From assembly GCA_937892095.1 (NCBI GenBank), contig CALAVC010000158.1, positions 1 through 43,486 of the forward strand: a stretch of DNA of 43,486 nucleotides. The letters are read 5' to 3'. The notes under the pieces are model-generated. The model made no database searches and was not told the DNA's origin. It was given only the letters and a program-made list of their open reading frames with translations. Origin of the DNA: an uncultured Bacteroidales bacterium (GTDB lineage Bacteria > Bacteroidota > Bacteroidia > Bacteroidales > Marinilabiliaceae). Shown here piece by piece: positions 1 through 7,791 of this stretch. The position numbers were made by a program, and so were the translations under genes. The stretch's first letter is position 1; each line of letters begins with the position of its first letter.

Positions 1-1
1 T

Positions 2-346
2 TTAACCACCCCCTCTGAAGATTGCCTACTGTTGCATTATCAACTTGAACTTAGGTCACAAGTTTCTAACCTAATGAAAGACTCCGACGTTCAGAAAAAA
101 TCGGGCATTTATTCATACGTTCTCGACGGCGACGAGAGGCATTTGAACATCCGCACCTTCGACGACAACACCAAGCGCGAAGAGTATGAAATTCAAAAAG
201 GTATTTGCAAAAATTGCGGCAAACATTTTGAAATCGAACAAATGGAAGCCGACCACATAACGCCATGGCATCTTGGCGGACACACCGTCAAGGAAAACTG
301 CCAAATGCTCTGCAAAGAATGTAACCGTCGAAAAGGCGGCAAATAA
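2..346 (+). CDS. HNH endonuclease, 3' fragment (5' end missing)
   Basis: This is the C-terminal about 115 residues of a protein whose reading frame is open to the contig edge. A TTG at 32 could serve as a start, but the frame continues upstream without a stop, so I treat it as truncated. It carries an HNH nuclease fold: a CxxC pair (GICKNCGK), the EADHITPW segment holding the catalytic Asp-His, the Asn in the VKENCQ segment, a second CxxC (LCKECN) and a terminal NRRKGG. The two Cys pairs probably bind a structural zinc. In Bacteroidota such tails often close DUF262/GmrSD-like or restriction-type nucleases, which is family knowledge; the missing N-terminus prevents a firm choice. It faces the serCA operon and shares a terminator with it. 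Confidence 0.8.
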   Translation, partial: LTTPSEDCLLLHYQLELRSQVSNLMKDSDVQKKSGIYSYVLDGDERHLNIRTFDDNTKREEYEIQKGICKNCGKHFEIEQMEADHITPWHLGGHTVKENCQMLCKECNRRKGGK

Positions 347-392
347 TCTATTTCCACTCATATCTACAACCAACATCATGCTCAAAAAAGAG

Positions 393-425
393 AACGTTCT
401 GCGAAATTTTGTTTCGCAGAACGTT
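393..425. terminator. Bidirectional intrinsic terminator between HNH gene and serA
   Basis: A perfect 14-bp inverted repeat (arms 393-406 and 412-425, 5-nt loop) is followed by a T run on the plus strand and preceded by an A run at 384-389. It can therefore end transcription from both convergent genes. Confidence 0.85.
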
Positions 426-454
426 TTTGGGGAAAGTCTGTCGTAGAGTGTCTT

Positions 455-1378
455 CTACTTGTTTACTCTGAATTTCTCTACGCCGTTCTTTATGTAGTCT
501 ACAATCTGACGTGCTGCTGCTATGCCTGCGTTGATGTTCGCTTCTGCTGTTTGTGCACCCATTTTCTTAGGTGTAGCAAAGTAGCGACCTGCAAACTTAG
601 CTGCAAAGTCAGCGTCAGCATCTGGCTTGATGTCTGTCATATACTTCAAGTCTTCGCGCTCCGAAAGAATCTTTATCAGGCCAGCCTCGTCAATTACTTC
701 TTTGCGTGCCGTGTTTAGCAATACGCCACCCTTAGGCATTCTCTTTACAATGTCGTAGCCAATCGAGCCCTTCGTCTCTGCTGTTGCAGGAATGTGTAGC
801 GACACAAATTGGCACTTTTCATACAGCTCTTCTGCCGACTTTACTGGTGTTACGCCAGCTACCGTCATAGCTTCTGCTGGGCAGTATGCATCGTATGCAT
901 ACACGTCCATGCCAAAGCCCTTTGCAATGCGTGCCACGTTTCTGCCCACATTGCCAAATGCATGTATACCAAGCTTTTTGCCCATAAGTTCGCTACCACT
1001 TGTGCCGTTGTATAGGTTGCGCACAGCGTACACCATCAGTCCAAGTGCCAACTCTGCCACAGCATTTGCATTCTGCCCCGGAGTGTTCATCGCCACCCCG
1101 TTGTGTGCTGTCGCTGCTGCCAAGTCTATGTTGTCGTATCCTGCGCCTGCACGCACCACGATACGCAACTTCTTAGCTGCGTCAAGGACTTCCGCATCTA
1201 CTTTGTCCGAGCGGATTATCAAGGCTTCTGCGTCAGCCACTGCTGCCAAAAGTTGGCTCTTCTCTGTGTACTTCTCAAGCAGTGCAAGCTCAAATCCTGC
1301 TGCCTCTACTTCTTTGCGAATGCCGTCTATTGCCACCTTTGCAAATGGCTTTTCTGTGGCTACAAGTACTTTTGTCAT
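455..1378 (-). CDS. serA: D-3-phosphoglycerate dehydrogenase (Lys-type, short form)
   Basis: Oxidises 3-phosphoglycerate to 3-phosphohydroxypyruvate with NAD, the first step of serine synthesis, in the cytosol. At 307 residues it has only the substrate- and NAD-binding domains and no C-terminal ACT regulatory domain. The nucleotide-binding glycine motif lies at about residues 137-145 (GIHAFGNVG), and the catalytic Arg225 is in LNTAR. The usual catalytic His after Thr-Pro is replaced by Lys271 (TPKKMGA). That substitution is known from the Entamoeba enzyme and related Bacteroides-type sequences, so it is a subfamily trait and not decay. The start is the ATG at 1378, just after an A-rich leader. 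It follows serC on the same strand with a 93-nt gap that contains a hairpin, and together they form a serine operon. Confidence 0.92.
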   Translation of the reverse strand: MTKVLVATEKPFAKVAIDGIRKEVEAAGFELALLEKYTEKSQLLAAVADAEALIIRSDKVDAEVLDAAKKLRIVVRAGAGYDNIDLAAATAHNGVAMNTPGQNANAVAELALGLMVYAVRNLYNGTSGSELMGKKLGIHAFGNVGRNVARIAKGFGMDVYAYDAYCPAEAMTVAGVTPVKSAEELYEKCQFVSLHIPATAETKGSIGYDIVKRMPKGGVLLNTARKEVIDEAGLIKILSEREDLKYMTDIKPDADADFAAKFAGRYFATPKKMGAQTAEANINAGIAAARQIVDYIKNGVEKFRVNK

Positions 1379-1404
1379 TTCTTTGTATATGTTTTTTTAT
1401 AACA

Positions 1405-1442
1405 CAAAGACCCCACGGCTCTCATCGCCCATGGGGTCTTTG
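1405..1442 (-). promoter_or_regulatory. Hairpin in the serC-serA intergenic gap
   Basis: An 11-bp perfect inverted repeat (1405-1415 and 1432-1442, 16-nt loop) lies between serC and serA. In the direction of transcription it is followed by an A-rich stretch, not a U run, so it is not a classical terminator. A processing or stability element, or a weak attenuator, is possible. The role is inference. Confidence 0.45.
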
Positions 1443-1471
1443 CTGTTCTATCATTTTACTTTTATTGCCTT

Positions 1472-2548
1472 TTAGTGCTTCTTCTCGAATTCCTTCATCA
1501 CTGCAATCAGGGCATCTACGCTCTCTTCGGGCAGTGCATTGTATGTCGAAGCACGGAAACCACCAACCGAACGGTGACCCTTCAAGCCAACCATACCATT
1601 GTCGCTCGCCATCTTCAAGAAGTCGGCTTCAAGTTCTGTATAGTTGTCGTTCATCACGAAGCAGATATTCATATACGAACGGTCGTTGGTGTCGGTTACT
1701 GTACCCTTGAAGAATGGGTTGCGGTCAATTTCCTCGTAGAGCTTGGCAGCCTTGCGCTCGTTGATTTTCTGCATTGCAGGCACGCCACCTTGCTCTTTAA
1801 GCCAGCGGAGCGTTTCGAGTGCACCATACACTGCCACGCAAGGAGGTGTGTTAAACATCGAGCCAGCCTTAATGTGAGTGCGATAGTCGAGCATTGTCGG
1901 GATATGACGTTCAACCTTGCCAAGTGCCTCCGTCTTCACAATAGCGAAAGTCAGACCTGCAGGAGCCAAGTTCTTCTGCGCACCACCATATATTATGTTA
2001 TATTTCGATACGTCAACAGGACGGCTGAATATGTCCGACGACATGTCAGCAACCAAAGGAACCTTTACGTCTGGGTCCTTATGAAGCTCTGTGCCGTATA
2101 TTGTGTTGTTCGTCGTTATGTGCAGGTATTCTGCGTCTGCAGGCACATTGGCTTCAAATCCCTTCGGAATGTAGGTGTAGTTGTCTGCTTTCGACGATGC
2201 TACGCACACCACTTCGCCAAAGGCTTTGGCTTCAACCTCTGCCTTGTTTGCCCACGTACCCGTGTTCAAATATGCGGCTTTCTTATTCAACAAGTTGAAT
2301 GGCACCATGCAGAATTGCAAACTTGCGCCACCACCCAAAAATACAACTTCATAGCCAGCAGGTATTTCCAGCAACTCCTTAAACAAGGCTTGCGCTTCGT
2401 CCATTACCGCCTGGAACTCCTTGCTACGGTGAGAAATCTCAAGCAGTGAGAGACCCGTGCCGGCAAAGTCCAAAACGGCCTCAGCTGTCTTCTTTATTGT
2501 GTACTGAGGCAAAATTGAAGGACCGGCATAGAAATTGTGCTTTTTCAT
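1472..2548 (-). CDS. serC: Phosphoserine aminotransferase
   Basis: PLP enzyme converting 3-phosphohydroxypyruvate and glutamate to phosphoserine and 2-oxoglutarate; it also acts in pyridoxal phosphate synthesis in many bacteria. The 358-residue protein has the normal family length. The PLP Schiff-base lysine is K192 in GGAQKNLAPAG, with D168 in LVADMSSD contacting the cofactor; the N-terminus HNFYAGPS and C-terminal GHRSVGGFRAS are family hallmarks. An in-frame ATG exists 63 bases upstream (2611), but I chose 2548 because the family begins at the MKKHNFYAGP segment and the upstream start would lie upstream of the predicted transcription start. It is first in the serC-serA operon, with its own promoter. 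Confidence 0.95.
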   Translation of the reverse strand: MKKHNFYAGPSILPQYTIKKTAEAVLDFAGTGLSLLEISHRSKEFQAVMDEAQALFKELLEIPAGYEVVFLGGGASLQFCMVPFNLLNKKAAYLNTGTWANKAEVEAKAFGEVVCVASSKADNYTYIPKGFEANVPADAEYLHITTNNTIYGTELHKDPDVKVPLVADMSSDIFSRPVDVSKYNIIYGGAQKNLAPAGLTFAIVKTEALGKVERHIPTMLDYRTHIKAGSMFNTPPCVAVYGALETLRWLKEQGGVPAMQKINERKAAKLYEEIDRNPFFKGTVTDTNDRSYMNICFVMNDNYTELEADFLKMASDNGMVGLKGHRSVGGFRASTYNALPEESVDALIAVMKEFEKKH

Positions 2549-2588
2549 CTTTGTCCTGATTATCTTTTTTAGATTTTTGTTATAAGTG

Positions 2589-2618
2589 CAAAAATATAAT
2601 ATTCTGTTCAATTTTCAA
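2589..2618 (-). promoter_or_regulatory. Bacteroidota-type promoter for serCA
   Basis: On the minus strand TATTTTTG (2596-2589) matches the -7 consensus TAnnTTTG. TTG at 2618-2616 sits 19 nt upstream, as expected for the -33 element. The resulting leader to the serC ATG at 2548 is about 35 nt. Confidence 0.65.
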
Positions 2619-2643
2619 CTCTCTGTGAAATTTTAATTTTACC

Positions 2644-2651
2644 TATTTTCG
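2644..2651 (+). promoter_or_regulatory. Possible -7 box for the Nudix gene
   Basis: TATTTTCG matches TAnnTTTG in all but one defined position and would give a short leader to the ATG at 2672. No clear -33 TTTG is visible, so this is weak. Confidence 0.3.
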
Positions 2652-2671
2652 CATTTGTATACCCTATAAAT

Positions 2672-3226
2672 ATGGACTCTCTCAATATCGATAGTAAGCG
2701 TTGGCAAATACTCTCATCACAATACATTCTGCAAAATCCTTGGCTTACCGTGCGTCGCGACCATGTTCGTCAGCCCTCTGGGGTCGAAATCCCAGACTAT
2801 TGGGTCCTCGAATATCCCGAATGGATTAACGTTATTGCAATAACCACCTCTGGCCTATTCGTCATCGAACGTCAGTATCGACACGCCATCGCTCGCACCG
2901 ACTACGAAATTCCTGCTGGCTGTGTTGAGCCTTCCGAGTCTCCGCTCGAAGCTGCCAAACGCGAACTGCTCGAAGAGACTGGCTATGCTGGTGGTGAGTG
3001 GACGTCGCTAATGTGTGTGTCTCCCAATGGAACCTCAATGACCAATTTTACGCATTGTTTTCTTGCCAATGGCGTTAGTCTCGTCGATCGTCCTCACCCC
3101 GAGTCTACCGAAGATATTGATGTGCTACTTTTTTCCGACGTCGAAGTTCGCCATCTTCTTGTAGAAGGAAAATTTGTTCAAGCCACAATGGTCGCACCTC
3201 TCTATAAGTATTTTTCAACCCTATAA
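2672..3226 (+). CDS. Nudix hydrolase, ADP-ribose pyrophosphatase-like
   Basis: Hydrolyses nucleoside diphosphates linked to another moiety; the ADP-ribose/ADP-sugar pyrophosphatase group is the closest fit by overall layout. A complete Nudix box occupies residues 83-105: Gly83, Glu89, then R-E-L at 97-99, the metal-binding Glu pair 101-102 and Gly104. The N-terminal part (NPWLTVRRDHV, YWVLEYPEW) resembles the beta-strand preceding the box in ADP-ribose pyrophosphatases. At 184 residues it has the usual length. It is divergent from serC with a 123-bp shared control region. The exact substrate cannot be read from sequence. Confidence 0.88.
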   Translation: MDSLNIDSKRWQILSSQYILQNPWLTVRRDHVRQPSGVEIPDYWVLEYPEWINVIAITTSGLFVIERQYRHAIARTDYEIPAGCVEPSESPLEAAKRELLEETGYAGGEWTSLMCVSPNGTSMTNFTHCFLANGVSLVDRPHPESTEDIDVLLFSDVEVRHLLVEGKFVQATMVAPLYKYFSTL

Positions 3227-3506
3227 TCCGTTTCGTTTTTCGCTTTTCCACTACGTTAAAATACGTATTTTGAGCCAAGGCAAATTCTTCTATTGTTGTT
3301 TGACTTAGTTTGCTTATAAGTGTTGGTTTGTACTTTATAACGTATTGAAATATAGAGCCTTGTGTCTGTTTGTATGCGCAAGGATGTCGCCACAAAAACA
3401 CATTTCTTATCTTTTAACAACCTTTGTGTCGCAAAAAATGCGAACTTGCAACCCAAAGCGTTATTTCATTTCTGAAAAATCTAAGATTAATAGTCAATAA
3501 TATTAT
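3227..3506. other. AT-rich intergenic region, no gene supported
   Basis: This 280-bp gap precedes the ketosynthase gene. It contains a perfect 14-bp palindrome at 3258-3271 (AAAATACGTATTTT). There is also a TTTG (3309-3312) with an 18-nt spacer to TACTTTAT (3331-3338), a poor promoter match. Short minus-strand reading frames here lack recognisable domains. The promoter of the downstream gene presumably lies in this gap but I cannot place it confidently. Confidence 0.5.
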
Positions 3507-4730
3507 ATGAAAAGAAGAGTCGTAATCACCGGATTGGGTATCTACTCTTGCTTAGGCAAGACCCTCGAAGAAGTACGTCAATCCCTCTACGATGGAAAAT
3601 CGGGCATCGTCTTCGACCCTGTTCGCAAAGAAATGGGTTTCCGTTCTGCCCTTACCGCTAAAGTCGATGTCCCCGACCTTAAAGGCGTTCTCTCGCGTAG
3701 CCAGCGAGTATATATGGCCGATGAGGTAAAATATGCCTATCTCGCCACACGCGATGCTCTCGCAAACGCTCGTCTTACACCCGACTACATCGAGGCAAAC
3801 AATGTCGGTATCCTCTATGGCAACGATAGCAGCGCCGATGCTGTCGTCAAGAGTGTCGACATCATGCGTCAAAAGAAAGACACCACACTCGTTGGCTCAG
3901 GTGCCATTTTTCAGAGCATGAACTCCACCATTACCATGAACCTTTCTTGTCTTTTCAAACTTAAAGGCATGAATCTGACCGTTTCGGGCGCTTGTGCCAG
4001 TGGTTCGCACGCCATCGGTCTCGGAACGCTCCTAATCCGCGAAGGTCTTCAAGAGTGCATAGTCTGTGGTGGTGCGCAAGAAGTCAACCCATTCTCAATC
4101 GGTAGTTTCGATGGCATTTCTGCTTTCTCCGCTCGAGAGTCTGAACCAGAAAAAGCTTCTCGTCCTTTCGACCGCGATCGCGATGGCCTTGTGCCCGGTG
4201 GTGGTGCAGCTACCGTCATCATAGAGAGCTACGAAAGCGCAGTAAAGCGTGGAGCACCAATCCTTGCCGAAGTCCTTAGCTATGGCTTCTCTTCCAATGG
4301 CGACCACATATCTACACCCAATGTTGACGGACCAGCACGCTCTCTCCGCATGGCCATTGAGCAAGCAGGTCTCGACCTCCGACAGATTGGTTATATCAAT
4401 GCTCATGCAACATCGACTCATGTCGGCGACCAAAACGAAGCCAAAGCCATTCATGCAGTCTTCGGCGACTATCGCCCGTATATAACCTCCACCAAAGGTC
4501 AGACAGGACACGAGATGTGGATGGCTGGTGCAAGCGAAATTGTCTACACCATTCTAATGATGAAAAACAACTTTATCGCGCCTAACCTCAACTTTGAGAA
4601 TCCCGACGAAGATTCTGCCAAACTCAACATCCCTGGCGCACGAGTTGATAATGTTCATTTCGACACGTTCCTCTCCAACTCATTCGGCTTCGGTGGCACC
4701 AATTCCACTCTTATAGTTCGTAATTTGTAG
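3507..4730 (+). CDS. Beta-ketoacyl-ACP synthase (FabF/KAS II-like)
   Basis: Condensing enzyme that extends an ACP-bound acyl chain with malonyl-ACP. The thiolase-fold catalytic residues are all present: Cys163 in SGACASG, His300 in NAHATSTHVGD, and Lys330 with His335 in TKGQTGHEMW. The FDRDRDGLVPGGGA loop (221-234) and C-terminal NSFGFGGTN are typical of the elongating FabF type, not FabH. Length (407) is normal. I do not call it housekeeping fabF: it sits beside a lone ACP, an MMPL exporter, an FAD desaturase-like enzyme and a LolA-like carrier, a context seen in aryl-polyene/flexirubin and other secondary lipid loci of Bacteroidota. The downstream ACP has its own promoter, 129 bp away. Confidence 0.9.
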   Translation: MKRRVVITGLGIYSCLGKTLEEVRQSLYDGKSGIVFDPVRKEMGFRSALTAKVDVPDLKGVLSRSQRVYMADEVKYAYLATRDALANARLTPDYIEANNVGILYGNDSSADAVVKSVDIMRQKKDTTLVGSGAIFQSMNSTITMNLSCLFKLKGMNLTVSGACASGSHAIGLGTLLIREGLQECIVCGGAQEVNPFSIGSFDGISAFSARESEPEKASRPFDRDRDGLVPGGGAATVIIESYESAVKRGAPILAEVLSYGFSSNGDHISTPNVDGPARSLRMAIEQAGLDLRQIGYINAHATSTHVGDQNEAKAIHAVFGDYRPYITSTKGQTGHEMWMAGASEIVYTILMMKNNFIAPNLNFENPDEDSAKLNIPGARVDNVHFDTFLSNSFGFGGTNSTLIVRNL

Positions 4731-4784
4731 CTCTATATCAAAGTTTTTTATTCAACTTTTCGGGGCTAAATGATTTATTTGGAT

Positions 4785-4792
4785 TATTTTTG
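4785..4792 (+). promoter_or_regulatory. Promoter -7 box upstream of the ACP gene
   Basis: TATTTTTG is an exact TAnnTTTG match, placing the transcription start near 4798 and giving a leader of about 60 nt. The -33 region is poor, with a T-rich stretch around 4757-4760. Confidence 0.5.
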
Positions 4793-4859
4793 CAACCGCA
4801 ATAAGTGTTAGCACATTTGTTGTTCGCAAAATAATAAAACAAGTCATCAATATCATACA

Positions 4860-5105
4860 ATGGAAAAACAAGAACTGATTTCGCAGGTGAACCAAGTGTT
4901 GGCAGACGAATTCGAAGCTGAACTCGATGCTCTAACCCCCGATGCCAACATAAAAGATGCTCTCCAACTCGACAGCCTCAGTCTCGTCGATATGGTAGCT
5001 CTCATCGAAGAACACTTCAGCGTAAAAATTCAAGGCAACGAGGTCGGCTCTATCAAGACTTTTGCCAATCTCTACGACTACATCTACGACCGCATTGCAA
5101 AGTAA
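4860..5105 (+). CDS. Acyl carrier protein
   Basis: Small acidic carrier of 81 residues that holds acyl intermediates on a 4'-phosphopantetheine arm. The attachment site is Ser39 in LQLDSLSLVDMV, followed by the helix-II acidic surface (ALIEEHF) that docks partner enzymes. Sequence around the site departs from the housekeeping AcpP pattern (usually D-S-L-D), which fits a dedicated carrier for the neighbouring ketosynthase. It is flanked by its own promoter and by a strong hairpin terminator, so it may be expressed at a different level from the exporter operon that follows. Confidence 0.9.
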   Translation: MEKQELISQVNQVLADEFEAELDALTPDANIKDALQLDSLSLVDMVALIEEHFSVKIQGNEVGSIKTFANLYDYIYDRIAK

Positions 5106-5200
5106 AGCCCTCAGGCATTATCGCACATGCCGTTTGTTGGGCTAACCCAAGTTTCCTATCTCTGCGGTCTTACTAAGTCAAGACTAATAAGAAAAATCGC

Positions 5201-5240
5201 GAGACAAGATACCTAATTTATTAGGTGTCTGTCTCTTTTT
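5201..5240 (+). terminator. Intrinsic terminator or attenuator between ACP and MMPL genes
   Basis: The arms 5201-5216 and 5221-5235 form a 15-bp stem with one bulged A (5207), one G-U pair and a 4-nt loop, followed by five T residues (5236-5240). No promoter-like TAnnTTTG follows before the exporter ATG at 5290, so the exporter operon may depend on read-through. Confidence 0.75.
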
Positions 5241-5289
5241 GGTTTTATTCCTCGCCTCGCTCTCCATTCCTCACTCTAAATTTCCTCCG

Positions 5290-7782
5290 ATGACTAAGAT
5301 AGCTCTCGCTGCATACCACTTCCTTTCCCGACATCGCCTCCTACGCAATGCCTTGCTCGTTGTCTCTACCATTATCTTTATTCTGTTAGGCGTTCGTGTG
5401 CAATTTGAAGAAGATATTACCAAGTTGCTCCCTTCAACAGGCGATAACTCCGAAAAATTAGCTTTCTCGCAGCTCCGCGTCAAAGACAAAATATTCCTCC
5501 TCATAACATCTACCGACCCTTCTGCACCTCTATCCCCAGATGACCTCGTCGAGGCTACTGACGATCTTGTCGACGCACTCTACCAAGCCGACACAACAGG
5601 CACTGTCATTGCCGACATCCTCTCACAAGTCGATGAGGAAACAATGCTCGATCTCGTATCCTATCTTGCCGACAACTTCCCAGTTTTCGTCGATACAGCC
5701 GACTACGCACAAATAGACTCTCTTACAACCCCATCATGCATATCACGTAGTGTTGCCGACACTCGCCGACTACTCACTACCCAAAGCGGTGCAGCCCTCA
5801 AAAATATGCTATCTTCCGACCCTATAGGGATTCGTAACATAGCTCTTAATACGGTTAAAGAAATTCGCAATAGTCTCGGTAGCAATCAAATCCTCTACGA
5901 CAACCATCTTTTCAGTCGCGATACAACAGTTGCTCTATGCTATGTCTCGCCAGCCTTTCAGTCCTACGACTCCCAAAGCGGTATCAATCTCGTCGAGCTA
6001 ATCGAACGTGAAGTGTCTTCTGTCGAGTCCCTCCACGATGGCGTAAAAATTTACTTCCATGGTGCTCCCATACAAAGCGTCAACAATAGTCGACGCATAA
6101 AAAAAGACCTTAGTCTTACTCTCGCCATATCGCTTGTGCTCGTTTGCATAGGCATTGGCATCTGTTTTAAAAACAAGAGCACAATACCCATGCTCATCCT
6201 TCCCGTCGTCTATGGTGCCTTCTTTGCTCTTGCCATGATGTACCTCGTCAAAGGATCCATGTCCTTAATGGCCCTTGGCATAGGTGCCATAGTGCTTGGC
6301 GTCGCTCTCAGCTATTGTCTCCACGTCATTACCCACTACAAGTATGTCAGCTCTCCCGAACAAGTCCTACGCGACCAAGCCACACCAGTTTTCCTCGGTT
6401 CGTTAACCACCATCGGCTCTTTCCTCGGACTTCTATTTACCGGTTCCGAACTTCTTAAAGATTTTGGACTGTTTTCTTCTTTTGCACTCGTTGGCACCAC
6501 CATATTCTGCCTATTCTTCTTGCCTCATTTTTTCAACGAACAACGCAACCGTAAGTCAAAAAAAGCCTTCAAAGTCCTCGAACGCTTCAACTCTCATCAG
6601 TTCGACAAACACACTTGGCTCATTGTGCTAATTCTCATCATCTCTGCCGTATGTCTCTATACACAGCGATGGGTGAAGTTCGATTCCGACCTTACACATA
6701 TTAGTTTTGTAGCACCGCAGGTTCGCGAGTCAACAAACCTACTTGCTGCCAAGACCCAACCCGGAACCGTAACCACCTACTATGCCACTGCCGACTCCTC
6801 GCTCGATGTCGCACTCCAAAAGAGTCGCAACGTCATCTCCATACTCGATAGCCTCAAGTCGCAAGGCAAAGTGAAAGGCTTCTCTAAAGCTCCGCTCCTT
6901 TTTGCCACCCAAAGTGAACAAGAAGACCGACTCAATGCTTGGCAAAACTTTTGGTCGACAGAAAAAATCGACGCCACTACAGCTCTTGTGCGTTCCGAGT
7001 GTATCCGTCAAGACATTAATCCCAACTTCTTCAATCCTTTCAAAGACTTCGTCTCTGCCGACTATCAGCCCATTTCGCTCTACGAAGACAATATTCTTCC
7101 CGAAGGTCTTGTCGCCAATATGATAGAGTATACCGACGGACAATACCTCGTCTACACACAAGTCCAACTGCGCGATGAAGACAAGAAACTCGTAGGCAGA
7201 GAACTCGTCAGCAAGACATCTTGCTTAGTTGTCGACCCTATGTTCTATGCCGAAGAAATGGTTAAGGCTGTCGAAAAAGACTTTAATACGGCCCTTAATA
7301 TTTCCATGGCTTTCGTCTTCATAATTCTCCTTCTTTCTTTCAAAGACCTTATTCTTGCCGTTGTCGCCTTCATCCCCATGTCTCTCAGCTGGTTTATTGT
7401 GCTTGGTGTCATGGGAATTCTCGGCCTGCAATTCAACCTTATAAATATTGTCATTTCAACCTTTGTCTTCGGCATCGGTGTCGACTATAGCATATTCGTC
7501 ATGGACGGCTTGCTCTCGCGTGCCAAGTCGCAGTCCGAACCGCAACTCCTCATCTACCATAAGACCGCCATATTCTTCTCTGCCGTAGTACTCATTGTAA
7601 GCACTGGCTCACTCCTCCTTGCCTCACACCCAGCCCTCAACTCCATTGGCATAGCCACAATTATCGGCATGTCTTCAGCTGTCATCCTCGCCTACACACT
7701 CCAGCCTTTCCTCTATCACGCTCTTGTCAAGTTAATGCTCCGTTTCGGCTACAAAGCCAAATGGCTCAATAGCAAAAAATAA
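5290..7782 (+). CDS. MMPL/RND-family inner-membrane exporter
   Basis: Predicted proton-driven lipid or polyketide exporter of the inner membrane, 830 residues. The architecture is a twice-repeated RND module: one N-terminal membrane helix, a periplasmic domain, a five-helix block (around residues 275-440), then a second helix, second periplasmic domain and second helix block. The second module keeps the GIGVDY motif with Asp732, the usual proton-relay position in MMPL proteins; the equivalent place in the first module reads GVALSY with Ser341, so the two halves are asymmetric. I start at the ATG at 5290; a TTG at 5239 would add 17 residues lying over the terminator. Only 9 bp separate it from the FAD enzyme gene. 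Confidence 0.88.
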   Translation: MTKIALAAYHFLSRHRLLRNALLVVSTIIFILLGVRVQFEEDITKLLPSTGDNSEKLAFSQLRVKDKIFLLITSTDPSAPLSPDDLVEATDDLVDALYQADTTGTVIADILSQVDEETMLDLVSYLADNFPVFVDTADYAQIDSLTTPSCISRSVADTRRLLTTQSGAALKNMLSSDPIGIRNIALNTVKEIRNSLGSNQILYDNHLFSRDTTVALCYVSPAFQSYDSQSGINLVELIEREVSSVESLHDGVKIYFHGAPIQSVNNSRRIKKDLSLTLAISLVLVCIGIGICFKNKSTIPMLILPVVYGAFFALAMMYLVKGSMSLMALGIGAIVLGVALSYCLHVITHYKYVSSPEQVLRDQATPVFLGSLTTIGSFLGLLFTGSELLKDFGLFSSFALVGTTIFCLFFLPHFFNEQRNRKSKKAFKVLERFNSHQFDKHTWLIVLILIISAVCLYTQRWVKFDSDLTHISFVAPQVRESTNLLAAKTQPGTVTTYYATADSSLDVALQKSRNVISILDSLKSQGKVKGFSKAPLLFATQSEQEDRLNAWQNFWSTEKIDATTALVRSECIRQDINPNFFNPFKDFVSADYQPISLYEDNILPEGLVANMIEYTDGQYLVYTQVQLRDEDKKLVGRELVSKTSCLVVDPMFYAEEMVKAVEKDFNTALNISMAFVFIILLLSFKDLILAVVAFIPMSLSWFIVLGVMGILGLQFNLINIVISTFVFGIGVDYSIFVMDGLLSRAKSQSEPQLLIYHKTAIFFSAVVLIVSTGSLLLASHPALNSIGIATIIGMSSAVILAYTLQPFLYHALVKLMLRFGYKAKWLNSKK

Positions 7783-7791
7783 TTCCTCGCT

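Noticed and set aside
792..2449. Long plus-strand reading frames opposite serA and serC (227 and 324 residues)
   Set aside because: They mirror the codon bias of well-supported minus-strand genes, have Cys/His-rich improbable compositions and no known domain.
3105..3456. Minus-strand short reading frames in and beside the gap before the ketosynthase
   Set aside because: No domain, no promoter match and low-complexity Lys/Thr/Gln-rich sequence expected from AT-rich noncoding DNA.
5239..5289. TTG at 5239 as start of the MMPL exporter
   Set aside because: It sits within the T-tract of the hairpin terminator and adds residues not needed before the first membrane helix.
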